From positions 1 to 5,999 of the forward strand of contig NZ_CALLYO010000342.1 of the NCBI RefSeq assembly GCF_937858865.1: 5,999 nt of DNA. Direction: 5' to 3'. This document shows, piece after piece, positions 1-5,596 of the stretch (position 1 is its first letter; every line of letters begins with the position of its first letter). The notes under the pieces are model-generated. The model did not search any database. It saw nothing but the letters and a program-made list of their open reading frames with translations, and was not told the DNA's origin. A program made the translations under genes and the position numbers. The stretch is from an uncultured Amaricoccus sp. (GTDB lineage: Bacteria > Pseudomonadota > Alphaproteobacteria > Rhodobacterales > Rhodobacteraceae).

Positions 1-815
1 TGCTCGAGAGCCTCGAGGAGCTCCTCATCCAGTCCGACATGGGGGTCGAGACCTCGCTCAAGGTCGCGGCGGCGATCGCCGAAGGCCGCTTCGGCCGCCG
101 GGTGGGCGCGCGGGAGATCCGCGAGCTGCTGGCGGGCGAGATCGCGGCGATCCTCGAGCCGGTGGCGCGACCGATGCCGGTCTACGCCAAGCGCCCGCAG
201 GTGGTGCTGGTCGTGGGGGTCAACGGATCCGGCAAGACCACGACGATCGGCAAGCTCGCGAGCCAGTTCCGCGCCGCCGGCAAGAAGGTGGTGATCGCCG
301 CCGGCGACACCTTCCGCGCCGCCGCGGTCGAGCAGCTGCAGATCTGGGGCGAGCGTGCGGGCGTGCCGGTGATGACGGCGCCGCAGGGATCGGATCCGGC
401 CAGCCTCGCCTTCGACGCGCTGGCGCGCGCCGAGGCGGAGGGGGCCGACCTCCTGCTCATCGACACGGCCGGACGGCTGCAGAACCGCGAGGACCTGATG
501 GCCGAGCTCGCCAAGATCGTCCGGGTGATTCGAAAGCGCGACCCCGAGGCGCCGCACAACACGCTTCTCGTCCTCGACGCCACGACCGGGCAGAACGCGC
601 TCAGCCAGGTGGAGATCTTCCGCAAGATCGCCGATGTGACCGGCCTCGTGATGACCAAGCTCGACGGAACGGCCAAGGGCGGCGTCCTCGTCGCGCTCGC
701 CGACCGCTACGGGCTGCCGATCCATGCCATCGGCGTCGGCGAGGGCATCGACGATCTCGCCCCCTTCGACCCCGAGGAGTTCGCCCGCGCCCTGACCGGT
801 CTCGAGGCGGCGTAG
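1..815 (+). CDS. ftsY: Signal recognition particle receptor FtsY (SRP GTPase), 5'-truncated by the window edge
   Basis: FtsY is the membrane-associated receptor that docks SRP-ribosome complexes at the translocon, with GTP hydrolysis shared between FtsY and Ffh. The reading frame is open from position 3, and residues upstream of the first ATG (LESLEELLIQSD) belong to the N-domain helix typical of FtsY, so the ATG at 39 is internal. About 270 C-terminal residues are visible. They cover part of the N domain and the whole G domain. Counting from the ATG at 39, these are the P-loop GVNGSGKTTT (60-69), the insertion-box motif DTFRAAAVEQL (90-100), G3 DTAGR (142-146), G4 TKLDG (206-210) and the closing motif GVGEGIDDLAPFDPEEFA. 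The VNGSGKTTT form and the ending favour FtsY over Ffh, which would continue into a methionine-rich M domain. All GTPase motifs are intact. The acidic A domain, if present, lies outside the window. Identification is near certain. Confidence 0.98.
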   Translation, partial: LESLEELLIQSDMGVETSLKVAAAIAEGRFGRRVGAREIRELLAGEIAAILEPVARPMPVYAKRPQVVLVVGVNGSGKTTTIGKLASQFRAAGKKVVIAAGDTFRAAAVEQLQIWGERAGVPVMTAPQGSDPASLAFDALARAEAEGADLLLIDTAGRLQNREDLMAELAKIVRVIRKRDPEAPHNTLLVLDATTGQNALSQVEIFRKIADVTGLVMTKLDGTAKGGVLVALADRYGLPIHAIGVGEGIDDLAPFDPEEFARALTGLEAA

Positions 816-834
816 TTCCGCAGCGGCCGGCGGC

Positions 835-1509
835 ATGCTAGGGTCCGCCGCGGGACTGCTGCGGGTAAGGCGATTGGGACGGCTGCTCAGGTGTCGGCTG
901 CTGGTGGCCGCGGTTTTCGTGCTCGCGGCCGGACCCGCCGCCAGCTGGAATCCGTCGGAGCTCCTCGCCCCCTGCCGCGGCGACTGCGGGGTAGCCGTCT
1001 ACGCCGGCTTCTACGTGGAAGATTCCATGAGCGAGCTGATCCTGACCTCCCCGAAGCCGCCGTCCGCCTGGAGCTACGACCGTGACGACCGCCTGGTCGC
1101 GGCGACCGTGTCGCGGAGGGCGGGGCGCCTGGGGTCCCACTTCACGCTCGAGCCCGAGGTGGGCGTCGGGCAGCGCTCCGGGCGGCAGAGCGCGACCGAG
1201 GTCTGGGGCGCGCTGTTCATCCGCTACCATGGCTTTCCCTGGGACGGGACGGTGCTGACCACGGCGGCCGTCTCCACCGGGCTCAACTGGGCGAGCAGCG
1301 TGACCGACGTCGAGCGCGACCGGGCGCGCGACGAGGAGGGCAGCCAGTGGATGCACTTCTTCGCCCCCGAGATCACCTTCGCGCTGCCGAGCCGCCCCGA
1401 CGTCGAACTGCTCCTGCGCTTCCACCACCGCTCCGGCGTCTTCGGGCTCATCAGTGACGCCTGGGGCGGCGCGCAGTACGCGACGGTTGGGCTGCGCTTC
1501 CTCTTCTAG
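835..1509 (+). CDS. Exported, probable outer-membrane beta-barrel protein; distant PagL/acyloxyacyl-hydrolase resemblance
   Basis: This 224-residue protein has an Arg-rich N-terminus, a hydrophobic stretch (about residues 22-35, LLVAAVFVLAAGPA) and an AAS-W junction that look like a signal peptide cleaved near residue 37. Two cysteines (47 and 51) follow in the mature part. Beyond that, alternating polar/hydrophobic segments such as LEPEVGVGQ, EVWGALFIRYHGFPW and VELLLRFHHRS suggest amphipathic beta strands. The C-terminus ends in Phe (TVGLRFLF), as outer-membrane barrels do. The HHRSG segment near residues 197-201 contains H-x-S, the spacing of the catalytic His and Ser in PagL lipid A deacylases, but I cannot align a matching catalytic Glu. 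Function is therefore unproven. The ATG at 835 has no convincing Shine-Dalgarno; a TTG at 874 would give a more compact signal peptide. The gene lies 19 bp after ftsY and 41 bp before the chosen yciB start, so co-transcription is plausible. Confidence 0.8.
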   Translation: MLGSAAGLLRVRRLGRLLRCRLLVAAVFVLAAGPAASWNPSELLAPCRGDCGVAVYAGFYVEDSMSELILTSPKPPSAWSYDRDDRLVAATVSRRAGRLGSHFTLEPEVGVGQRSGRQSATEVWGALFIRYHGFPWDGTVLTTAAVSTGLNWASSVTDVERDRARDEEGSQWMHFFAPEITFALPSRPDVELLLRFHHRSGVFGLISDAWGGAQYATVGLRFLF

Positions 1510-1550
1510 AGCCTGTGGCATTCCGCACGCCGCGCGGCTATGTCGGGGCC

Positions 1551-2168
1551 ATGTCTGCGCCCGCCGAACGCCACATCCACCCGCTCCTGAAGCTCGTCCT
1601 CGAGATCGGGCCGATCGCCGTCTTCTTCCTCGCCTACCGCATGGCGCCGGTGCCGGAGGGGCTCGGGACGAGCGAGCGGCAGCTCGAGCAGATCCTCTTC
1701 TCCACCAAGGTCTTCGTCCCGACGATCCTGCTCGCGCTCGCGGCGAGCTATGCCCTCACCCGCAAGCTGCCGAAGATGGCCGTCATCACCGCCATCGTCG
1801 TCACCGTCTTCGGCGGGCTCACGCTCGTCCTGCGTGACGACACCTTCGTGAAGATGAAGCCGACGATCCTCTATGGCATCGTCGCCGGCATCCTCGGCTT
1901 CGGCCTCATGCGCGGGCAGAGCTACCTCAAGTACCTGATGGACGAGTTGATCCCCATGCGCGAGGAGGGCTGGATGAAGTTCACCGTGCGCTTCATCGTC
2001 TTCTACCTGCTGCTCGCCATTGCGAACGAGTTCGTCTGGCGCAGCTGGGGGACCGACACCTGGGTGAACTTCCGCACCTTCGTCCTGCCGGCGGCCAACT
2101 TCCTCTTCATCATGGCCCAGGTCCCGCTCTTCCAGCGCTATGCGATGGTCGGCGGCGGCAAGGGCTGA
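1551..2168 (+). CDS. yciB: Inner-membrane septation protein YciB (IspZ, septation protein A)
   Basis: This is a polytopic inner-membrane protein of the YciB/IspZ family, linked in enterobacteria and Shigella to cell-envelope synthesis and septation. From the ATG at 1551 it has 205 residues, slightly longer than the roughly 180 of E. coli YciB. Hydrophobic segments lie near residues 12-29, 55-70, 77-94, 106-121, 145-161 and 177-193. Family hallmarks are the N-terminal KLVLEIGPIAVFFLAY, then LPKMAVIT, VFGGLTLVLRDDTFVKMKPT (residues 86-105), NEFVWR and WVNFRTF. An extra loop of about a dozen residues after the first membrane segment (PVPEGLGTSERQ) separates it from the E. coli form. The open frame begins at a GTG at 1515, but those 12 residues (MAFRTPRGYVGA) are atypical, so the ATG start is preferred; neither start has a strong Shine-Dalgarno. 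A nearby ftsY is a common arrangement in alphaproteobacteria. Confidence 0.95.
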   Translation: MSAPAERHIHPLLKLVLEIGPIAVFFLAYRMAPVPEGLGTSERQLEQILFSTKVFVPTILLALAASYALTRKLPKMAVITAIVVTVFGGLTLVLRDDTFVKMKPTILYGIVAGILGFGLMRGQSYLKYLMDELIPMREEGWMKFTVRFIVFYLLLAIANEFVWRSWGTDTWVNFRTFVLPAANFLFIMAQVPLFQRYAMVGGGKG

Positions 2169-2186
2169 TCCGCGGCGGATCGTTTT
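2167..2186 (+). terminator. Probable intrinsic terminator overlapping the yciB stop
   Basis: GATCCG (2167-2172) and CGGATC (2176-2181) form a perfect 6-bp stem with a 3-nt loop. It can be extended by a T-G wobble (2166-2182) and is followed directly by GTTTTGG. The stem begins inside the yciB TGA codon. It has the form of a short Rho-independent terminator, but the T-run is only four bases, so termination may be partial. Confidence 0.5.
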
Positions 2187-2189
2187 GGT

Positions 2190-2270
2190 CGAAACCGGTT
2201 TGCGGTCGCTCCGGGGCTGTAATATCTGTCGGCGAATCCCGGAGGCTTCGGCGTCCGGAGGGGCAGGGGA
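2190..2270 (+). promoter_or_regulatory. Candidate promoter/operator region and ribosome binding site of the MarR gene
   Basis: The gap between yciB and the MarR gene contains a perfect 10-bp palindrome AAACCGGTTT (2192-2201) and a -10-like hexamer TAATAT (2220-2225). The best -35-like word, TTGCGG (2200-2205), is only 14 bp upstream, too close for a standard promoter, so the promoter call is weak. The palindrome next to it could be an operator; MarR proteins often bind palindromes ahead of their own genes. AGGGGA at 2265-2270 sits 6 nt before the ATG and is a good Shine-Dalgarno. Confidence 0.35.
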
Positions 2271-2276
2271 CCTGCG

Positions 2277-2753
2277 ATGCGCGGATCAGCGACAGGGGAG
2301 CCAGCCGCGCCGTGGGGCGACGGGCCGGTCGAGCTCGGACCGCTCGACGACTATATCGCCTTCCACCTGCGCCTGGCCCAGGCGGCCTCCTTCCGTGCCT
2401 TCAAGCGCCATGCCGGCCTGCCGGGCCTCCGGCCGGGCTGGTACGCGGTGCTCTCGCTCATCAACGACAACCCCGGGATCACGCCGCTCGCCATCAGCCG
2501 CGCCAGCGGCCGTGACAAGTCGACGATCACCCCGGTCCTGCGCGATCTCGTGCGCGAGAAGATGGTCGTGCGCGAGGAGATCCCGGCCGACCGGCGCAGC
2601 TACGCGCTGCGGCTGACGGCCAAGGGCGACCAGGCGCTGGCGCATCTCGCGGTCTGCGCCGAGGCGCACGACCGCGACCTCGGCAAGATCGCCGGCGCCG
2701 ACAAGCGGATCCTGATCGAGCTGCTGCGGCGCATCGTCACCGAGCTCGAGTGA
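2277..2753 (+). CDS. MarR-family winged-helix transcriptional regulator
   Basis: This 158-residue protein has the usual MarR length and layout. An N-terminal dimerization helix (about residues 24-47, DDYIAFHLRLAQAASFRAFK) leads into LRPGWYAVLSLINDNPGITP, the first DNA-binding helices. The recognition helix-turn-helix covers about residues 69-95 (PLAISRASGRDKSTITPVL). The beta-wing runs from about 97 to 113 and contains the family signature D-R-R-S-Y. C-terminal helices (115-157) complete the dimer interface. MarR proteins are dimeric repressors or activators, often responsive to small phenolic ligands or oxidation. This one has a single cysteine (residue 127) and no evident ligand clue. The start is supported by AGGGGA 6 nt upstream. 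The gene has its own leader and runs convergent to the pseudopilin unit. Its target is unknown; it could act on itself through the palindrome at 2192-2201. Confidence 0.95.
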   Translation: MRGSATGEPAAPWGDGPVELGPLDDYIAFHLRLAQAASFRAFKRHAGLPGLRPGWYAVLSLINDNPGITPLAISRASGRDKSTITPVLRDLVREKMVVREEIPADRRSYALRLTAKGDQALAHLAVCAEAHDRDLGKIAGADKRILIELLRRIVTELE

Positions 2754-2778
2754 CCGGCGCCGGCGGGCGCCGGCTCAC
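2750..2778. terminator. GC-rich inverted repeat between convergent genes, possible bidirectional terminator
   Basis: CCGGCGCC (2754-2761) and GGCGCCGG (2766-2773) form a perfect 8-bp stem with loop GGCG. GTGA (2750-2753) and TCAC (2775-2778) add four more pairs across one bulged C (2774). The stop codons of the MarR gene (TGA, 2751-2753) and of the pseudopilin gene (TGA on the minus strand, 2775-2777) both lie inside the stem. No T-run follows on either strand, so it is not a textbook intrinsic terminator. It may still pause or stabilise both transcript ends. Confidence 0.55.
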
Positions 2779-3335
2779 GGGAGGAGGGTGTCGAGCGTGC
2801 CGAGCCGGGGCTTGAAGTAGGACACCTTGCGAATGACCCGCGGCTCGAGTCCGATGCCGAAGAGCGGGGTGAAGGAGTAGAAGACCTCCGCGGCGATGAC
2901 CGTCTCGCCGGCCGCGACGTCGAGGTCGGCGGGAAGGGTGGCCGAGTCCCCCTCGGTGCCGATCGCGCTCGCGGCGGTCAGATCTCCCACGCTCGTCCGC
3001 TGCCAGTTGACCCGCAGCAGGTTCGAGCCGTCGCGCCCGACGCTCGACACGATCGCCCGTCCGTCGGCGGCGAACTCGAACGGCTGGATGATGTTGTCGA
3101 TGGCGAGGAAGATGTTCTCGAGCTGATCCTCGCTCAGCGTCCGGTCGCGGGCGGTGAGGTCGGCCAGGATGAAGGCGCCGCTCTGCAGCTTCTGCGTCAG
3201 CAGGATCAGCCGGCTGTACTCGATCGTCCCCGCGCTGAAGAGGACGAGAATGGGCAGGATGAGCGCGAACTCCATGGCGGCGACGCCGCGTCGGTCGCGC
3301 AGGAGGCCGGGAAGTCGGGAGGCGAAGCGCCGCAC
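2775..3335 (-). CDS. TadE/TadF-type pseudopilin of a tight-adherence (Flp/Tad) system
   Basis: This 186-residue protein starts with a basic segment (VRRFASRLPGLLRDRR), followed by the type IV-prepilin-like motif G17-VAAMEF and a hydrophobic helix (about residues 18-38, ALILPILVLFSAG). The G-x(4)-E-F pattern is the cleavage motif of Flp-class pseudopilins processed by TadV-type prepilin peptidases. The rest is predicted periplasmic and ends with VIAAEVFYSFTPLF, a stretch typical of the TadE-like family. The open frame extends 58 codons upstream, but that part is Arg-rich shadow coding over the preceding gene. The GTG at 3335 has a perfect AGGAGG 6 nt upstream, so it is chosen. It is the third gene of the unit, 11 bp after its neighbour. 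TadE and TadF cannot be told apart here. The likely role is a minor pseudopilin that helps Flp pilus assembly. Confidence 0.92.
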   Translation of the reverse strand: MRRFASRLPGLLRDRRGVAAMEFALILPILVLFSAGTIEYSRLILLTQKLQSGAFILADLTARDRTLSEDQLENIFLAIDNIIQPFEFAADGRAIVSSVGRDGSNLLRVNWQRTSVGDLTAASAIGTEGDSATLPADLDVAAGETVIAAEVFYSFTPLFGIGLEPRVIRKVSYFKPRLGTLDTLLP

Positions 3336-3341
3336 GGCCGG

Positions 3342-3347
3342 CCTCCT
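3342..3347 (-). promoter_or_regulatory. Shine-Dalgarno AGGAGG that fixes the GTG start of the downstream pseudopilin
   Basis: On the minus strand AGGAGG lies 6 nt before the GTG at 3335, and its first base is the last base of the TGA stop (3349-3347) of the upstream pseudopilin gene. This overlap favours translational coupling and rules against the long upstream extension of the frame. Confidence 0.8.
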
Positions 3348-3901
3348 CAATAGGGCTCGTTGCGCACGGCGACGCTCGATACGTGCGTGACGCTCTCGCC
3401 GAGGATGCGGCGCATCAGCGGCGTGATGACGCCCCAGGCGTAGCTCAGCCGGTAGACCACCACGTCGCTCGGGCCGCCGAGCCCGGCCTCGCCCATGTCG
3501 TCGTCCCACTCGCCGTTGCCGTTGACGTCCGTGAACGGCTCGCCGGCCTCGTAGGTGGCGTTGCCGTTCTGGTCGGTGAAGGGCTCCGGCTTGCCGATGT
3601 CGGCGAAGCTCTGGTAGACGAGGATCTCCATGTCCACCTGGTCCATGTCGAGCAGTCCGTAAGTGCGGTCCTCGACGATCTCCATCACCCGGTCGGCGCG
3701 GCTGACGCCGGCCTCGGTGCCGGTGATGCCGTAGCGCGAGGCCTCCATCACCGCCGCCTCGATGCTCGACCCGATGAAGAGCACGATCGCCGACTCGATC
3801 GACCCGACGATGAAGAGGAGGAGCAGCGGCAGGACGAGCGAGAACTCGACCGCCGTCGCGCCCCCCGTCTCGCCCGCCAGGGCACGGAGCCGCCGGGACA
3901 C
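3347..3901 (-). CDS. TadE-like pseudopilin with a duplicated EF-hand-like insert
   Basis: This 184-residue protein has a short basic N-terminus, the prepilin-type motif G14-ATAVEF and a hydrophobic helix (about residues 21-43, LVLPLLLLFIVGSIESAIVLF), then a helical/periplasmic domain. This is the TadE-like pseudopilin layout: membrane insertion, cleavage after Gly14 by a TadV-type peptidase, and a role in Flp pilus assembly. Residues 106-135 are two tandem 15-residue units, each starting EPFTD. Both carry a D-x-N-G-N loop (D110/N112/N114 with E121 at position 12; D125/N127/N129/E131 followed by D133-D135), like EF-hand or dockerin calcium loops. The C-terminal segment VVVYRLSYAWGVITPLM is typical of TadE proteins. 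The GTG start at 3901 is supported by GGAG (3912-3909), 7 nt upstream and overlapping the preceding stop; the gap to that gene is 4 bp. Family assignment is strong; calcium binding is inference. Confidence 0.93.
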   Translation of the reverse strand: MSRRLRALAGETGGATAVEFSLVLPLLLLFIVGSIESAIVLFIGSSIEAAVMEASRYGITGTEAGVSRADRVMEIVEDRTYGLLDMDQVDMEILVYQSFADIGKPEPFTDQNGNATYEAGEPFTDVNGNGEWDDDMGEAGLGGPSDVVVYRLSYAWGVITPLMRRILGESVTHVSSVAVRNEPY

Positions 3902-3905
3902 GCCG

Positions 3906-5387
3906 TTACTCCACGATCCTGAGGTTGGCGAGCTGGCCGCCGATGGCGCGGAAGACGGCCGAGAGCGTGTCGTTGTCGGGCGCGTGCCAGTACATCGCCT
4001 CGGTCGTCGCGCACTTCTTGAAGAGCGCCTTCGCCGTGGCGTCGGGCTTGTTGAAGGTGATCGTGTAGATGCGGATGCCGGCCGCCTTCATCGCGTTGCA
4101 GGTCTCGGTCATCCGGGCGTCGAGGATTGCCCGTCCGTCGCTGCGGCGGGCGTCCTCCTTGCCGGTCGAGTAGCCGACGAGGTCCTCGATGCGCCCATAG
4201 GCGGTGTAGTCTGAGGCGGGAACCTCCTTATCGTTCTTGCTGTCGTTGCTGTTGTCGTGGAACTGGTTCTGCCCGTCGGTCAGGATGACGGCGACCTTGT
4301 CCATGAAGGGCGTGCCGTAGTCGAGCGGCAGGTCGGGATCGCCCCAGAGGCCACGCCACTGCGGGCTGAGGGTGCGCCAGCCCCAGGAGAGGCCGAGGTT
4401 GCCGGTGGTGCCGCCGCGGCTCCAGGGCTTCATGTCGGCGATCGCGGCCTTGATCGTCGCCTTCGACTTGGTGAGCGGGGTGATCGCCGGGCCGCAGCCG
4501 AGGTTCGGGCCGCGCGCGCCGTTCTTGTAGGTATAGTCCTCCTTGATCGTCGGCCATTTGTTGTCGTTGCTGTCCGAGTTGGTCGAGGCATAGAAGAAGG
4601 AGCCGAACTTCTCGACCGAGGGCGGCGCGTCGTTCGTGTCGTTGGGGTAGGTCCGCGCCATGACGCAGCCCTTCCAGCCCACGGTCGAATAGCTGCCGGG
4701 GTTGTTCAACACACGGTCGCCGGACTTCAGCCAATCAGTGCGCGTCTTGCCGATGTTCACCATCGCCGTGTACGGAACGAGGCTGACCCAAAGGTTCTCG
4801 ATCTCCGAATCGCTGCCGTAGAGGATGTCGATGAGATCGTCTGCAGCATCCTGCATCGCCTTGAACGGCGTGCCGGTGAGGGTCGAAAACTCGTCTGGCC
4901 ACATCGACCCGGTGTTGTCCATGACGAGCGCCAGCTCCATGCCCGTGGTCTCGCGCTGGATCACGCTGCGCGCCGAGACGATCATCGTCTCGCGCCCGAA
5001 GACCCGCATGAAGAGCGTGGGAGTGGTGGCGGTGGTGGAGAGGGTGACGAAACGCATCGTGTCGTCGAGCGCGAACGCCACCGGCGCGACCTCGACCGAG
5101 GCATCGGACGTTCCGAAGTTCGCGTCGAAGAATTGCTGCGCCACGTCCTGCGCATTGCCATCGAGCGCCACCCGGCCGGCGGCGAGGCCGGCGGTGTCGA
5201 GCGCCTTGCCCATGCGGGTCTTGAGCAGGTAGCCGCGCGAGGAGTCGATGGCGAGCCCGACGGCGCCCACCATCGGGATGAGCGCGACGGCGAGGAACAC
5301 CGCGGCGGCGCCGCGGCGATCGCGAAGGACAGGCGCGAGGAAGGACCGGACGGCCCTCAGGCTTCGCGTGAGCTTGGGCGTGAACAT
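3906..5387 (-). CDS. tadG: TadG-like protein: N-terminal Tad membrane domain plus von Willebrand factor A domain
   Basis: From the ATG at 5387 this protein has 493 residues. The N-terminal part carries a basic RDRRG followed by a hydrophobic segment (about residues 27-47, AAAVFLAVALIPMVGAVGLA) and IDSSRGYLLKTRMGKALD, the Tad-domain signature of TadG-like proteins. Unlike the two downstream pseudopilins it lacks Glu in the G-x(4)-E position, so it probably stays anchored uncleaved. A vWA domain follows with MIDAS elements DNTGS (D157, T159, S161), a Thr in GGTTGN (327/328) and D371 in AVILTDGQ, so metal binding looks intact. About 165 residues separate the first two MIDAS elements, including Asn/Asp-rich stretches (near 249-277 and 375-393). 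Four cysteines (241, 298, 430, 459) could form periplasmic disulfides. The frame extends to a TTG at 5441, but ATG is preferred. It is the first gene of the minus-strand unit and probably assists Flp pilus assembly or adhesion. Confidence 0.92.
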   Translation of the reverse strand: MFTPKLTRSLRAVRSFLAPVLRDRRGAAAVFLAVALIPMVGAVGLAIDSSRGYLLKTRMGKALDTAGLAAGRVALDGNAQDVAQQFFDANFGTSDASVEVAPVAFALDDTMRFVTLSTTATTPTLFMRVFGRETMIVSARSVIQRETTGMELALVMDNTGSMWPDEFSTLTGTPFKAMQDAADDLIDILYGSDSEIENLWVSLVPYTAMVNIGKTRTDWLKSGDRVLNNPGSYSTVGWKGCVMARTYPNDTNDAPPSVEKFGSFFYASTNSDSNDNKWPTIKEDYTYKNGARGPNLGCGPAITPLTKSKATIKAAIADMKPWSRGGTTGNLGLSWGWRTLSPQWRGLWGDPDLPLDYGTPFMDKVAVILTDGQNQFHDNSNDSKNDKEVPASDYTAYGRIEDLVGYSTGKEDARRSDGRAILDARMTETCNAMKAAGIRIYTITFNKPDATAKALFKKCATTEAMYWHAPDNDTLSAVFRAIGGQLANLRIVE

Positions 5388-5392
5388 GGCCA

Positions 5393-5461
5393 GCCATCCC
5401 GTTGACCCGACGTCACGCGCAGTCTCGACCGGCAGGGTCAATCCGCCGTTAACGGGATGGC
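5393..5461. repeat. 14-bp inverted repeat (one mismatch) immediately upstream of the tadG-like gene
   Basis: GCCATCCCGTTGAC (5393-5406) and GTTAACGGGATGGC (5448-5461) are reverse complements apart from one position, which would be a G-T wobble on the plus strand. The arms are 41 bp apart, with centres 55 bp apart. The proximal arm ends 5 nt before the ATG at 5387. On the minus strand a -35-like TTGACC (5441-5436) lies between the arms, with no good -10 at 17-18 bp. The repeat could act as a paired operator or, if transcribed, as a leader stem covering the initiation region. Confidence 0.6.
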
Positions 5462-5479
5462 CGCCGCCGCCGGAAAGCG

Positions 5480-5596
5480 GTTAGATTTTTCCGCGATTGC
5501 AACCGTTTACCATTAACTTCCTGACGGATCGTAAAGTGGTTGCCGGAAGGTTACCGTGGCGGGTGCGGGCTTCGGCCGGTTGATGGGGGAAAAGGC
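5480..5596. promoter_or_regulatory. AT-rich divergent intergenic core between the Tad unit and the PilZ gene
   Basis: The 209-bp gap between the two divergent starts has an AT-rich core at 5481-5540, in clear contrast to the GC-rich flanks and the expected position of promoters for both directions. It contains TTAGATTTTT, the palindrome TTGCAA (5497-5502), GTTTACCATTAAC (5505-5517) and CTGACGGATC (5521-5530). I could not find a well-spaced -35/-10 pair on either strand. GGGGGA (5585-5590), 6 nt before the PilZ ATG, is its likely Shine-Dalgarno. Confidence 0.4.

Noticed and set aside
838..1521. Minus-strand open frame of 227 codons opposite the exported barrel-like protein
   Set aside because: The product is Pro/Gly/Arg/Glu-rich without motifs, and the plus-strand frame has a signal peptide and a barrel-like C-terminus.
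1515..1550. GTG start for yciB at 1515
   Set aside because: It would add 12 residues that do not resemble the YciB N-terminus. The ATG at 1551 leads into the family-typical first membrane segment, though no Shine-Dalgarno decides between them.
2140..2616. Plus-strand open frame of 158 codons across the yciB end and the MarR gene
   Set aside because: Ser/Arg-rich shadow frame; the overlapping MarR frame has a well-placed Shine-Dalgarno and a complete winged-helix domain.
3336..3509. 58-codon N-terminal extension of the 2775-3335 pseudopilin
   Set aside because: The extension overlaps the upstream pseudopilin gene in another frame, is Arg-rich with no motif, and the GTG at 3335 has a perfect Shine-Dalgarno followed by the expected basic N-terminus and prepilin motif.
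3383..3922. Plus-strand open frame of 179 codons opposite the EF-hand-like pseudopilin
   Set aside because: The product is composed mainly of Asp/Glu/His/Arg/Val/Ala as expected for a shadow frame, with no start signal and no domain.
4257..5405. Long plus-strand open frame of 382 codons opposite the tadG-like gene
   Set aside because: Its product is an Arg/Val/Gly/Glu-rich low-complexity sequence without a recognisable domain, while the minus-strand frame has clear Tad and vWA motifs. Long antisense frames are normal in high-GC DNA.
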